From Chelonoidis abingdonii (taxonomy: Eukaryota > Chordata > Testudines > Testudinidae), in assembly GCF_003597395.2 (NCBI RefSeq), contig NC_133770.1, forward strand, positions 35,540,428-35,604,427: a stretch of DNA of 64,000 bases, given 5' to 3'. Of this stretch, positions 10,556-20,925 are shown piece after piece; the first letter of the stretch is position 1, and each line of letters begins with the position of its first letter. The notes under the pieces are model-generated. The model did no database searches. It saw only the letters and a program-made list of their open reading frames with translations, and was not told where the DNA came from. A program made the translations under genes and the position numbers.

Positions 10556-11305
10556 TGTAACAAATGCTTTTCTGTACTTGTAATTTACATTGCTTCTTCT
10601 ACAGGCAGATGTATAGGCCAGATTTGGGAGAGTTACTGAGTTGCTTATGTTTAACTGCTCCGCTGTGTCTTCCATTGTCAATTTGAGGATTTGCCTGAAG
10701 CCGCAGAGAGTACAAATAATTCAATCGGTCGTTTAAAAGAGGGAAGAACCTGTGTTTGCTTGAACTGTCTGACACAACATGGGCATTGGTTCCCCCAAAT
10801 CCAAAACAGTTGACACCAGCTACTCTTCCAAATTCTCTCGACTCTTCCAATTTTTTCTACAGTCGTTGGAATTGATAAATTTAATTTCTCTGTATTTATG
10901 CTACTAATAGCCTCTCTGTAATGCAAAGATGGAACAATCGTTTCATGGTGCATCATTAAAAGAACTTTAATTAATGCAGCTGCCCCAGCAGCTGATTCAG
11001 CATGGCCAACATTCCCTTTAACAGAACCAATCTTTAGAACAGGCATTGTAGGAGATCTGTTATTACCAATGAACAGATGCTACCTAGGTTCTCTGCTTCT
11101 GTAGAATCTCCAGCAGGAGTTCTGTGCCATGTGCTTCAAATACTGCACAACTGATGGTCAACATGAGTCCAGATAAAATGCTGCGTAGTAATTTTTCCTG
11201 TGCTGTCTGAGATGGTTTTGTGATTGGAGTCACGGATCTACCATTCTGATTGACTGCACTGATGTTTATAAACTCCCCATATCTTCTGCTGTGGTCTTCT
11301 AGTGC
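10555..11305 (-). CDS. Second copy of PKS exon 6, KS C-terminus continuing toward AT
   Basis: The acceptor matches that at 19114. Most of the KS C-terminal half is readable in pieces: [20 protein letters not shown] is intact; the HGTGTPAG motif is broken by small deletions near 11130; the GFGGTNAH region is shifted near 10790. Unlike the 18.4-19.1 kb copy, it continues past KAFV into [18 protein letters not shown] and the AT, so this copy shows the natural exon continuation. Substitutions against the other copy are rare (for example, TAGCCTCTC against TATCCTCTC), while indels are common. That pattern suggests uncorrected sequence of a near-identical gene. Confidence 0.65.
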
Positions 11306-11591
11306 CTGTTTCAGAAGAAGGAATTGATGTATGGTATTATTGGGATTTTTACAATATATAGAATACCACAAAAGCAAGAGCAGATAGAACACTTATTTAA
11401 CTGTTCAATGTACTTTTTTTTCTTACACAAAGACGAGTGCCTAAATATTTAGCCTGGATATTAACCTCACAGTAGAAGAGTCCAGAGTTGTGAATATGTC
11501 CTCCCATAAGAGGACATATTAGAATGGGAATTGCCACACTCCTGGTTATCTGGAAAATCTTATTTTTGCAAGCTCTGTGAAATGAACCTAC

Positions 11592-11773
11592 CTTTTTTAG
11601 TGGCTTCAGTAAAAGAACACCGCAGCCTTCTCCCCTTCATAACCATTTGCCTTTTAGTAAAGGGCATACCCATCCCCTCAGGAGAGATCATTTTTGCTTT
11701 TACTCAGAGATACGAAGGTGCGGGGGATCTATAATGCAGTTCACTCCTCCACACAGAGCCGCTTCACAATCTC
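11592..11773 (-). CDS. Second copy of PKS KS exon 5
   Basis: It has the same splice borders as 19402-19583 (acceptor ATCACAG side at 11773, donor AAAAAAG|GTAGG at 11591). The sequence is nearly identical apart from a few substitutions and single-base indels that break the frame (for example, an extra base in the run near 11698). It encodes the same GGVNCIIDPRTF and GEGCGVLLL segments. It belongs to a tandem second copy of the KS 3' half that runs into the AT. Whether it is a paralogue, the other haplotype or an assembly duplicate is not settled. Confidence 0.6.
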
Positions 11774-12174
11774 CTGTGATAAAAGAAATGTGTGACTGTT
11801 TTCCATCTTCTGTACATCTCTACAGATTTACATTAACACGCTGTAGTAATAAACTGAATTGACAGCATTACCATTGCTGATAAAATGAAAGAATTTATGG
11901 AAGATTATAAAAACAGAATTGACCACTGAAAGTTCTTAGACATATTCAGACTTTCAGGGCTGAACCCAACAGATGGTAAAATTCTCAGTGTTTGGAATTG
12001 GCCTGAGCAGAACAGCAGAATATTAGTAGAAGTCAGTGAGGTAGTAAACATTCTTCGTCTAAAAAAATAAAATAAAAAAACCACCTCAACGCTCCATGAA
12101 TCATGATAGTATGATAGGGCAGAATGGCAGATACTAAACAATTTCACAAGTTCCTAAAATGGAAAGCTTTTTTG

Positions 12175-13385
12175 ACAAATGCATCCCCATGTTCACACCC
12201 TACACACTATTGTAATAATCTTTGTGCAAATATGCCTTGTGAGGTATCATTTGAACTAATAATTCATGAGTCAATAATATCATGGTGAAATTTAGGTAGC
12301 AACCTTATATGTAAAGTTTTATGAATGCCCCAAGAATATTGGTTGTGGCACATGTTCAAGCCCACATAGCCCAGTTAGGCAGAACTGGTCAAGTAGGTCC
12401 TCTCTTAAAACACAGGAAATGTGTGTTTACCTCACTTTACAGATAAGTAGTAAAACTGGATCCTTGAGGCAGTAAGGCAGGAGAAGGAAATTTGCTTTTT
12501 ATCAAACAATAGCATGAAATGTCTTTCATGATGAGACTCCTTGTTTCCTTCTTCACATCAAGAATGAACTTTGTCTAGAAGGGAAAAACCTCAGGGAAAA
12601 TGCCTTTCAAAGGGTGACTGAACTATAATATCCCAAAGCAAAAACATCTCAGTTATCCCTCCTTATCCATCTCTCTTCTCCTTCACCCCTAAGAAGACAA
12701 AAGAATAGACCTTTGGGGCAGATCGTGGTGAGATTTTGGTCAGCGATATTACTGGAATTATGTGGTAAGGGACTTCACCCTTGAATCAGTCTAGTTTGTT
12801 AAATGTTTATCTCTATTTCTTTTGTAACTACTTCTAACTTTAATGCTTAAACTTGTACTCATTAAAATCTCTCTCTTTGTATTAAATATACTTATTTTAT
12901 TATTTAATCAAAAAACTAATCAGTGTTTTGAATGGTTTTTTGGGTAACTCCCCATTAATTTAAGTGGTAAATTGCTGTATGTTTGATCCCCTTAGAGGGC
13001 AACAGAACCTAATATATCTGGACTATCAAGAGAAGTCTGGGCAGTGAAGAAACAAATATTTTTTTAGGGAAAATCCAGGTTGACTGGGATTGTAGTGGAG
13101 TCCCCCCTGCAATGTGGTAAACAATGGCTTTGGTAGAAGTCAGAGTGTGACTGGAGCTCGCTGGCAAGTTGCAGCTATACACAGACAACCAGGTATGAAC
13201 CTGCATGCTATTTTTCTGTTTGTGAGGGGCCCAGGTTGGGTGCTGCAGCAGCAAAAGCATTGTGAGGCATCCCAGGTTACAGGGCAGGAAGTTACACAAC
13301 CCCCTCATTGATCTGGATTGCACTGCAGAATGTCATAACTCAAACATTTCTGGCTGCTGATAATCAGTGAGAGTGACTAGCAATT
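12175..13385 (+). mobile_element. LTR-like insertion in the second-copy KS intron
   Basis: The intron of the second copy aligns to the clean intron up to about 12170 (GACAAATG) and again from about 13385 (CAATTGGTGTGTTGCCTGTCACAGG, compared with CAATTGCTGTTGGCTGTCACAGG near 19997). About 1.2 kb between those points has no counterpart in the clean copy. It contains blocks shared in reverse with the LTR-like element at 42472-43895, such as TATGCCTTGTGAGGTATCATT, and an AT-rich poly(A)-signal-like region near 12870-12900. It therefore looks like a transposable insertion that marks the second copy. The exact ends are blurred by the noisy sequence. Confidence 0.55.
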
Positions 13386-14550
13386 GGTGTGTTGCCTGTC
13401 ACAGGAAATCAAGAGTGCAAAGAGTCTGGGGCAAGTCACTTTGGTATGGTTAAAATGGAATGCTTTTAGTCCTTACCGCTGTGATATAGTCAATTCTCTA
13501 GTACGTACCTTATAACGTGAGCAGTTTAACTTTGCTGAGCATCCTAATTTATTTTGCTTTATTCTTTAGGTCCGTACCTTGGTTAACTGCTTTCGAGGCG
13601 TATGCAGCAAAACTCTCTTCTTTTCCTCTCTCCGTTGTTTCTTATTATTTCGTTTTTTTTTTGTGTTGAGAGAGATCTGTTTTGCTTGCATTACGCCTGC
13701 AGAGTTAACAGGTTCTGGGACTAAAAAGTAAATAAGCATTAATAGGAGTTGCTACGCAATTAACTGCTAAGGTATATAGGTCAGTACTAGAATTTGACTA
13801 ATATCCAGGTGTACGGACTAAAGCATTTGCATTTTACATTACCAAGTGACACAATGAACTTTTGCTCTTGGTTCCTGTGACAGCAACACCAATTGCTAGT
13901 CACTCGTCAGATTTAATTTTTTTTTTCCAGCAGCATGAAGTTTGAGTTCATTCTGCAGTGCAATCCAGATCAATGGGGGGTGTGTCACTTCCTGCCCTGA
14001 ACTGGGAGCTACAATGCTTTGCTGCTGCGCACCAACGGGCCTCACAACGAAAATGCATGCAGGTTATACCCTGGTTTTCTGTGTATGCTGCAACTGCCAG
14101 CACGCTCAGTCAAACTCTGACTTTACCGCCTTGTTTACCAATTGCAGGGACTCACTACATTTCCAGTCCTGGGATTCCTAAATATTTTGTTCTTCCTGCC
14201 GGACTTCTCTTTGATAGGCCGTATATTAGGTCTGTTGCCCTCTAAGGGGTAATACAGCAATTTCACCTTAATGGAGTTTACCCAAACCATTCACAACACT
14301 GGATTAGTTTGATTAAATATATAAGATTAATTACAAAGAGAGATGATTTTAGTGAGTACAAGTTTAGTTAAGTTAGAAGTGGTACAAAGAAATAGAGTGA
14401 TGGGGGTATTAGATCGTTGTTTGGCTCCCTTACACATAATTCCAGTATACGGTGACCAAATTCCAGGAGCAGAGGTCGGCAAGGTGCTTTCGTGTTGTGG
14501 TGTTGTAGGGTGGAAAGGAGAGAGAGGATGGATAGGAGTATATTGTCTGG
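12650..14550. repeat. Long imperfect inverted repeat (hairpin) with apex near 13650
   Basis: The left arm (about 12650-13640) and right arm (about 13665-14550) are reverse complements with frequent errors. Examples: TGCAGTGCAATCCAGATCAA near 13955 against its complement near 13310-13330; the GGGCAACAG block near 12998 against CTGTTGCCC near 14232; the CACATAATTCCAGTA block near 14434 against its complement near 12750-12770. The arms include the end of the KS active-site exon, intron and an LTR-like repeat. Palindromes of this kind, with near-adjacent arms and random errors, are typical of long reads in which the hairpin adapter was missed. A genuine inverted duplication is the alternative. 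Confidence 0.7.
13578..13625 (-). pseudogene. Partial second copy of the KS active-site exon end
   Basis: The donor-proximal end of the exon is recognisable on the minus strand: ACGCCTCGAAAGCAGTTAAC then CAAG|GTACGGAC, compared with GCCTCGCAAGCAGTTAAACAAG|GTACTGGG in the clean copy at 20220. The exon cannot be followed further because the palindrome apex at about 13650 interrupts it. It lies in the correct order upstream of the other second-copy exons at 11592-11773 and 11305. Confidence 0.55.
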
Positions 14551-14604
14551 ATATGTTCGTCAAAGAGAGAATAATCCTCTCGCTAACAAACATCTGCTTT
14601 ACAG

Positions 14605-14817
14605 GTCTTAGAACCCGAACATGAATCATCACAACAAGCAGTAACTGAAATAAACCATGTATAGGACTGGCTAGCATCAAAGCAATAGCTGCTAACAGAT
14701 CTTCATACACTTATAAATACCTGACTGACCATCCACTTTCCACGATACTGGCCTCTCAGTCATTCTTTTTGCTTTGGGCATTCACGCCCTCGCAGCAGTT
14801 AACCAAGGTAACTGGAC
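14605..14817 (+). pseudogene. Inverted noisy copy of the KS active-site exon
   Basis: On the plus strand the stretch starts after TGCTTTACAG, reads through ATCATCACAA and GCAGTAACTGAAATAAACCA, and ends CAGTTAACCAAG|GTAACTGG. It is a damaged sense copy of the minus-strand exon 20220-20423, with the flanking acceptor and donor also copied. Scattered indels and substitutions destroy the frame, including around the TACTGCC active-site codons. The following intron piece (AAATTAGGGATGA near 14835) also matches the clean intron in reverse. It is best read as part of an uncorrected inverted read. Confidence 0.6.
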
Positions 14818-15384
14818 TAAAAGTAAATAAAAAATAAATTAGGGATGAACGTAGTAAGTTACCAGGTATTTATGTGCAATGTCCTCACCGGAATTGACTA
14901 GTCACCCAGGCGCACCCAACATTTTGCCATTACCAAATGAAAGTTTCATCTCATTCCACCTATATACTTAGATACAGAGCTTTTATACGCACCGGTGACA
15001 GCTCAATCTATCCACGTCACCAAGTATCACAAGATTGCACAACTCACAAGATGAAGCGCTGTAGTCTGCCAATTCGTTCAAAATCACATTACTCAGATCA
15101 GAAGGGGTGATGTTTTTGTTTTGAAAAGACAGAGTATTTACCCTCAATGCTTCTATTATATGCTGCGCCTCACCATCAAGCCCATTCCAAACATTGAGAA
15201 TTTACCATCTGTTGGCTTCAGCCTGAAAGTTTGAATAGTCCGAATGCAACTTTCAGTCGGTCAGTTCTTTAATAATTCTCTGCAAGTCTATCATTTTATC
15301 ACTAAGGCATGTTAACAATCCATTTCTCACGCGTATTAGTAAATCTGCTAGAGCCGATGGAGTCACACAATTTCCTTTTCACCA

Positions 15385-15559
15385 TCGAGATGTGAAGCAG
15401 CTCTGTGTGCAGCGAGTGAACGCATCAGAGATCCCCCACCTTCGATCTCCTGAGTAAAGCAAAAATGATCTCCCTGAAGGATCAAGCTAGCCCTTTACTA
15501 AAAAGGCAAATATTATGGAAGGAGAAGCTGCGGTGTCTTTTACTAAACCACTAAAAAAG
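15385..15559 (+). pseudogene. Inverted noisy copy of KS exon 5
   Basis: The plus strand carries GTGAAGCAGCTCTGTGTG, AGTAAAGCAAAAATGATCTC and CTAAAAAAGGTAGGTTCC. These are sense-strand landmarks of the minus-strand exon 19402-19583, with its donor, separated by many small errors. No usable frame remains. It follows the 14605-14817 copy in the correct gene order, so the whole 14.56-16.57 kb block is an inverted copy of the 18.4-20.4 kb gene region including introns. Confidence 0.6.
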
Positions 15560-15827
15560 GTAGGTTCCTTTTCCAGAGCTGCAAAGAATCAAGATTCCAG
15601 ATAACCAAGGAGTGGCAAATTCCATCTCTAATATGTCCTCCTTAGGAGATGATCACAACTCTGGACTCTCACTGGAGGTTAATAATCCAAAGCGCTAAAT
15701 ATATTCATTACATATAAAGAAAGGTACATTAACAGTTAAACAGAATTTCTGTCGCCCTTGATCCTTCTTCTATTTGTAAACAATCCCAAATGACAATATA
15801 TTTTTCCTTTTTTGAAAACAGACTCAA

Positions 15828-16560
15828 GAAAGACTAAATACAGAATAGGGGATTATAGCACACATCAGTGCAAACTAAATCAGAGTGGAAGACTGTGAAC
15901 CTCAATCACAAACCATCTCAAACAGCACAGGAAAAGTTTACTAACGTAGCATTATCTGACAGTTGACCCATCATCTGCAGTATTGAAGCACAAATGCACA
16001 GAACTCTCTGAAGTCCTAACAGAACAGAGAGCCTAGTAGCATCATGGAAAAACAGATCCTAAAAGCCTGTTCATAAGATTGGTTCTGTTAAAGGAATTGC
16101 CATGCTGAATCACTGCCGGGCAGCTGCATAATAAAGTTCTTAATGAAGCAAACCATGAAACGATTGTCCATCTTGCATTACCCAAGAGGAATAGTACATA
16201 AATACAGAGAAATTAAATCATCAAATTCCAACCACGAAAAAATGGCAAAGTCCGAGAGAATTTGAAGAGTAGCTGTTCAATGTTTGGATGGGAACCAATG
16301 CCCATTGTGGTGCGAGACAGTTCAACGCAAAACACAGTTCTTCCGCCTCTTTAAACGACCGATGAATATTTGTACTCTCTGCTCTTCAAGATGCAAATCC
16401 TCAAATTGACAATGGAAGACACAGCGGAGCAGTTAAACAAATGCAACTCATAACTCTCCCAAATCGCCATACATCTGCCGTAGAAGAAGCCATGTAAATT
16501 CAAAGTACAGAAAACATTTGTGACTACTGATCGTATTCAGTCATGAACCGGATATCTTGC
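15828..16560 (+). pseudogene. Inverted noisy copy of KS exon 6
   Basis: Sense-strand pieces of exon 18376-19113 are recognisable on the plus strand: AACAGCACAGGAAAAG near 15923, ACCATGAAACGATTGTCC near 16150, and GACAATGGAAGACACAGCGG AGCAGTTAAAC near 16410. Error density is high, roughly one difference every five to ten bases in places, and is made of mixed indels and substitutions without codon bias. That argues against a coding paralogue and for raw-read noise. The block runs into unplaced sequence after about 16570. Confidence 0.55.
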
Positions 16561-16599
16561 TTGATCACTTCAATTAGGTATGAAACATTACGACTCACT

Positions 16600-17480
16600 G
16601 ATTACTCATGTACTAAAAGAAGGTCTCCGGAGAATCGAAAGATAGACTAAACCGTCTAGGACATTCCATCGTTACTGGAGGAAATAAACAAGGGCATTAC
16701 ACCGATTTAGACTTCCACTCATCGAGATTAGGTTTTGCAAGTATGTTCCACAGCCCGCATCCTGTGCTGTCAGAGCTGAGCACATTTGCATAACACTGAC
16801 TTTCTGGTCAGTAGAAAATAATGCCTAAAGTCCCACTGTGTCAATTTGCATAGCTCTTGGCAAATGGGTAACTTTTTGCGTATTACAATTTACTCATGTA
16901 GCCTCATAAAGTATGACACCACATAGGGGTACATTTCTAAGCATGAAAATTCTCGGATGTTGAACAAAACTGTCCCTGGAACCATGACTCTCACGACATA
17001 GCAAAACCGGATAACATGAATGCCACATGATCTCCCACCTTAACTTTTTCACTTCACTGCCTACTCGCAGTTACTGTGCCACTGAGTCCAGAGCTAAAGC
17101 TTATGTTTGTCTATTGCATATGAATTCCAATACATGTATTCCAAGTTACAGCTGAAACGCTAACCGGAAAATCGTTCTGAAGGATGCATACTTATCCTTT
17201 GAACTTCAACATTGTGATTTGCTAGCTGAGCAGTAATGGTATTATGGCTATTCAGCAGATAAATTTCACTTTGTAAGGATCTGTAGTGTATAAAGTGATG
17301 TCTCTGAGTTCTGAGAGACTTTGAAGTTGACTGTAATCCACCATTTTAATGGTGTGCGTCTGATTTCCGAAGTGTAAATTCTTCCTTGATGAATCCAAAT
17401 TTCTGGATGATCCTGTCCTTCGTACTTTACAATAAATCTGCTAAGCTGAGTGTCCAGTGTTATGGGAAGAGTATGTCAAT
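16600..17480 (-). pseudogene. Noisy ER-like segment of the PKS
   Basis: This is the only place in the window where enoylreductase-type sequence appears. On the minus strand, around 17080 down to 17000 and across two small frameshifts, it reads GLSGTVTA, then VGSEVKK, then KVKVGDHVAFMLSGFA. This is the GroES-like core of MDR-family enoylreductases (GxVxxVGxxVxxxKVGDxV). Upstream of it (17480-17230) are QLSRFIVKYEGQDHPEIWIH and ETSLYTTDPYKVKF, typical of the segment between DH and ER. The reading frame is broken repeatedly, like the rest of 13-18.4 kb. The NADPH loop is not convincingly visible, so ER activity cannot be judged; a degenerate ER is possible, as in other AFPKs. Confidence 0.5.
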
Positions 17481-17989
17481 CATCTGTAAATGTGATTTCT
17501 GGAACTTAACTATGCAGGTTCGTCATGCACACAACAAATCCGGTTAAGATGATTACCATTTCTTCTGTTGTTCTGTTACTGTACCTGTGACTTCTTGTAG
17601 ACTGCTAACTTACTCGAGAGACATTTTTTGTGCTCGTGCGTCATTCATTTGCCACCCACAAACTTACAGATTTTGAGGTCAGACTGATGGTTTTCCATCT
17701 CTATACCTCTCTAGCTAAATGTGTCACCACTTTGGTTGGGAACTCTGTCACTTTTGCTTAAATTCTGTTATTTCCCATCTACATTTGATGACTAGCCAAA
17801 GACTTACATTGGATATTCCTTTGCGTGACTCTTGTCTCTTTGTAAATTTGTGGGTCCAATATACTGAAATGTATTTGGGTCATTTCCGGGCAAATGGTTT
17901 CGGCAATGTTACCCTAACGATAGACAGTATGCATGAAATCACTCTGTAGTATGATATATCAGTCCAGCTGAAGTCGGTGTGTCCACACA

Positions 17990-18375
17990 TGTTATGCTCC
18001 ATATTACAAAACACAATGACTCTAGGTGCTTTCCCCTAAAACTGTCCTATGGTCATGACAACTGACGGCGGAATTTGCTTTCTTTCACCTTGATGTCAAG
18101 GACGCCCCGTACGATTCTGGTGCTTGCCCAGCCAGTTTGTATGAGTGTTAGCTTCATAAAAAGTTGAGCAGTCCGCACCCTCAACAGCCTCTCGTTCTGC
18201 ATCAAACAGAGCATTATGTATATGATGCTGTCTCTCAGAGGTCATCCAACAAAACGCGTCTACATGTAGTTCCAGTCAATTTGCTTGTTTTCACATATAT
18301 CAGTTACATTGCGATTCCTCCAAAGTCTGAAACTACAGGGTGCCGCTGGGATATCCTCAGAGAGAATCCATTAAC
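17990..18375 (-). pseudogene. Noisy PKS DH C-terminal and post-DH segment joined to the KS exon
   Basis: In the minus-strand orientation this stretch matches, with many indels and substitutions, the post-DH part of the gene seen more cleanly at 8480-8730: the CAAATTGACTGG block near 18260-18285, the QTLEE-type block near 18300-18330, and the block around AAATTCCGC near 18060-18075, which matches AAATATTCCGC near 8530. It directly abuts the KS exon at about 18376, skipping AT and most of DH. I read it as uncorrected sequence misjoined here; a deletion paralogue is the alternative. Confidence 0.5.
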
Positions 18376-19113
18376 AAATGCTTTTCTGTACTTGTAATTT
18401 ACATGGCTTCTTCTACAGGCAGATGTATAGGCCAGATTTGGGAGAGTTACTGAGTTGCTTATGTTTAACTGCTCCGCTGTGTCTTCCATTGTCAATTTGA
18501 GGGATTTGCCTGAAGCCGCAGAGAGTACAAATAATTCAATCGGTCGTTTAAAAGAGGGAAGAACCTGTGTTTGCTTGAACTGTCTGACAACAACATGGGC
18601 ATTGGTTCCCCCAAATCCAAAACAGTTGACACCAGCTACTCTTCCAAATTCTCTCGACTCTTCCCATTTTTCTACAGTCGTTGGAATTGATAGATTTAAT
18701 TTCTCTGTATTTATGCTACTAATATCCTCTCTGTAATGCAAAGATGGAACAATCGTTTCATGGTGCATCATTAAAAGAACTTTAATTAATGCAGCTGCCC
18801 CAGCAGCTGATTCAGCATGGCCAACATTCCCTTTAACAGAACCAATCTTTAGAACAGGCATTGTAGGAGATCTGTTATTACCAATGATGCTACCTAGGTT
18901 CTCTGCTTCTGTAGAATCTCCAGCAGGAGTTCCTGTGCCATGTGCTTCAACATACTGCACAACTGATGGGTCAACATGAGTCAGATAAATGCTGCGTAGT
19001 AATTTTTCCTGTGCTGTCTGAGATGGTCTTGTGATTGGAGTCACGGATCTACCATTCTGATTGACTGCACTGATGTTTATAACTCCCCATATTCTGCTGT
19101 GGTCTTCTAGTGC
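18376..19113 (-). CDS. PKS exon 6, KS C-terminal half and linker (truncated)
   Basis: The acceptor reads TTCTGAAACAG at 19114. It encodes [20 protein letters not shown] and then both catalytic-histidine motifs of the [22 protein letters not shown] and [20 protein letters not shown], followed by [16 protein letters not shown] and the KS-AT linker. The frame is clean for about 245 codons down to KAFVN near 18376. There the sequence switches abruptly to a noisy post-DH segment instead of continuing into AT, as the 10.6 kb copy does ([14 protein letters not shown]). The exon end is therefore an assembly or rearrangement junction, not a splice donor. The KS is otherwise complete across the exons at 35.4, 29.0, 21.6, 20.3, 19.5 and 18.4-19.1 kb. 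Confidence 0.88.
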
Positions 19114-19401
19114 CTGTTTCAGAAGAAGGAATTGATGTATGGTATTATTTGGGATTTTTACAATATAAGGAATACCACAAAAGCAAGAGCAGATAGAACA
19201 CTTATTTAACTGTTCAATGTACTTTTTTTTCTTACACAAAGACGAGTGCCTAAATATTTAAGCCCTGGATATTAACCTCACAGTAGAAGAGTCCAGAGTT
19301 GTGAATATGTCCTCCCATAAGAGGACATATTAGAATGGGAATTGCACACTCCTGGTTATCTGGAAATCTTATTTTTGCAAGCTCTGTGAAAATGAACCTA
19401 C

Positions 19402-19583
19402 CTTTTTTAGTGGCTTCAGTAAAAGAACACCGCAGCCTTCTCCCCTTCCATAACCATTTGCCTTTTTAGTAAAGGGCATACTCATCCCCTCAGGAGAGAT
19501 CATTTTTGCTTTACTCAGAGATACGAAGGTGCGGGGATCTATAATGCAGTTCACTCCTCCACACAGAGCTGCTTCACAATCTC
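19402..19583 (-). CDS. PKS exon 5, KS middle segment
   Basis: The acceptor reads TTTTACCACAG and the donor CTAAAAAAG|GTAGG. It encodes GDCEAALCGGVNCIIDPRTF, then a segment with SKAKMISPEGMSMPF and ANGYGRGEGCGVLLLKPLKK. This is the standard KS region between the active-site Cys and the first catalytic His: the GGVN, the S-x-x-x-M(L/I)SP-x-G motif, and the D/NGYxRGEGxGVxxLKPL motif. It is 182 bp, ends in phase 0, and joins the next exon at ALEDHSR. A second minus-strand copy (11592-11773) and a noisy plus-strand copy (15385-15559) exist. Confidence 0.9.
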
Positions 19584-19639
19584 CTGTGGTAAAAGAAATG
19601 TGTGACTGTTTTCCATCTTCTGTGCATCTCTACAGATTT

Positions 19640-20219
19640 ACATTAATACGCTGTAGTAATATTTGGAATTGTTAACATTGCCCATTAGTGATAAAATGAT
19701 AGAACTTGCAGAGAAATTATAAAAACAGAACTGACTCACTGAAAGTGCATAGACATATTCAAACTTTCAGGCCCTGAAACCCAACAGATGGTAAAATTCT
19801 CAATGTTTGGAATGGGCTTGAGTAGACAGCAGCATATTAATAGAAGCCATTGAGAGAGTAAACACTCTTGGTCTTTTACAAAAACAAAAAACATCCACCC
19901 CTTCATGAATCATGATAATGTGATTTGAAAGAATGGCAGACACTAACAAAGGCTTACATCTTTTATGGGTGCCAAAAATCAGTGATATTGTTTGACAATT
20001 GCTGTTGGCTGTCACAGGTGGTATAAAGCTCTGTAATCTGTTCTGGTGGAACTGAAGATGAAAACTTTCATTTTGGTAATGGCAAAAAACAAATGGTTTT
20101 AGCCCTTACCAGCTGTAACATTAGTCAAATTCCAGTGAGACACTGCACATATATACCTTAGTAACTTAACTACAGTATCATCCCTAATTTATTTTCTTAT
20201 TTACTTTTAGTCCCAGTAC
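19640..20219 (-). other. Intron between PKS exons 4 and 5 (clean copy)
   Basis: Non-coding AT-rich sequence between the 20220 donor and the acceptor at 19584. It contains no repeat insertion, unlike the corresponding intron of the second copy, which carries about 1.2 kb of LTR-like sequence. Confidence 0.6.
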
Positions 20220-20423
20220 CTTGTTTAACTGCTTGCGAGGCATAATGCAAAGCAAAAAGAAATGATGAGCAGGCAGTATCGATGGAAAGTGATGGTCCAG
20301 TCAGATTAAAAGTGTATGAAAGTCTGTTAGCAGCTATGCTTACTGCTAGCCCAGTCCCATCATAATGGTTTATTTCAGTTACTGCTCTGCTTGTGATGAT
20401 CTCATAGTCTCGGTTCATAAGAC
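20220..20423 (-). CDS. PKS exon 4, KS active-site exon (DTACSS)
   Basis: This exon carries the ketosynthase nucleophile. The acceptor reads TGTTTTTACAG and the donor AAACAAG|GTACTGG. It encodes LMNRDYEIITSRAVTEINHY, then the GxxxSxxxNRLSYxFNLxGPS segment and SIDTACSSFLFALHYASQAV. DTACSS is the KS active-site signature with the catalytic Cys. The 204 bp exon keeps phase 1 on both sides. Lower-quality copies of the same exon lie at 13578-13625 (minus, partial) and 14605-14817 (plus, noisy). This is the clean copy. The role is decarboxylative condensation of malonyl units with the growing chain. Confidence 0.92.
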
Positions 20424-20545
20424 CTGTAAAAACAGCAGACATGCTTCATGTTAGCGAGAGAGATTAAAACATATGATCAGATACAAACCTAGTGGTGTTC
20501 TTTGCTCTTGTAGTTTTATCATGTGCCACCCTACATCAGCACCTA

Positions 20546-20925
20546 GAGTGAAATCCTGGCTGTACTGAAGTCAATGGCAAAACTCCCATTGACTTCAGTG
20601 GGGCCAGGATTTTACTCCTTAGCTACATATTTAACATTTGAAATTTGTCTGAAGGTATTAAACAACATGAAGGCCTCGTCTGCAGGAGAAAGTTGCAGTG
20701 GTCTAACTAAAAGTGTGATTCTAAACTGATTCAGTGACACTAGGACAAACCCCTATTTTGATTTAACTTAAATGGATTCCTAATTAACTTAAACTAAACC
20801 AAAATAAACCTTGTTTAAAACTGAAACAGAGTCTGTGGAATCTTTTGAACTATTTTAACTGACTGGGTTTTAAAATCACACCTTTAGTGAAACCAGCACA
20901 ACTTTCTTGTGTAGCCCAGGCATTA
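20546..20925. repeat. Two short inverted-repeat elements in the PKS intron
   Basis: 20546-20619 is a palindromic repeat (GTGAAATCCTGG at one end, CCAGGATTTTAC at the other) like that at 4248. 20670-20925 begins AAGGCCTCGTCTGCAGG and ends CTTGTGTAGCCCAGGCATT, an imperfect TIR pair typical of turtle MITEs. Confidence 0.45.

Noticed and set aside
14560..18375. A rapidly evolving antisense PKS gene on the plus strand
   Set aside because: Errors are equally dense in exons and introns and the frame is destroyed everywhere, including catalytic motifs.
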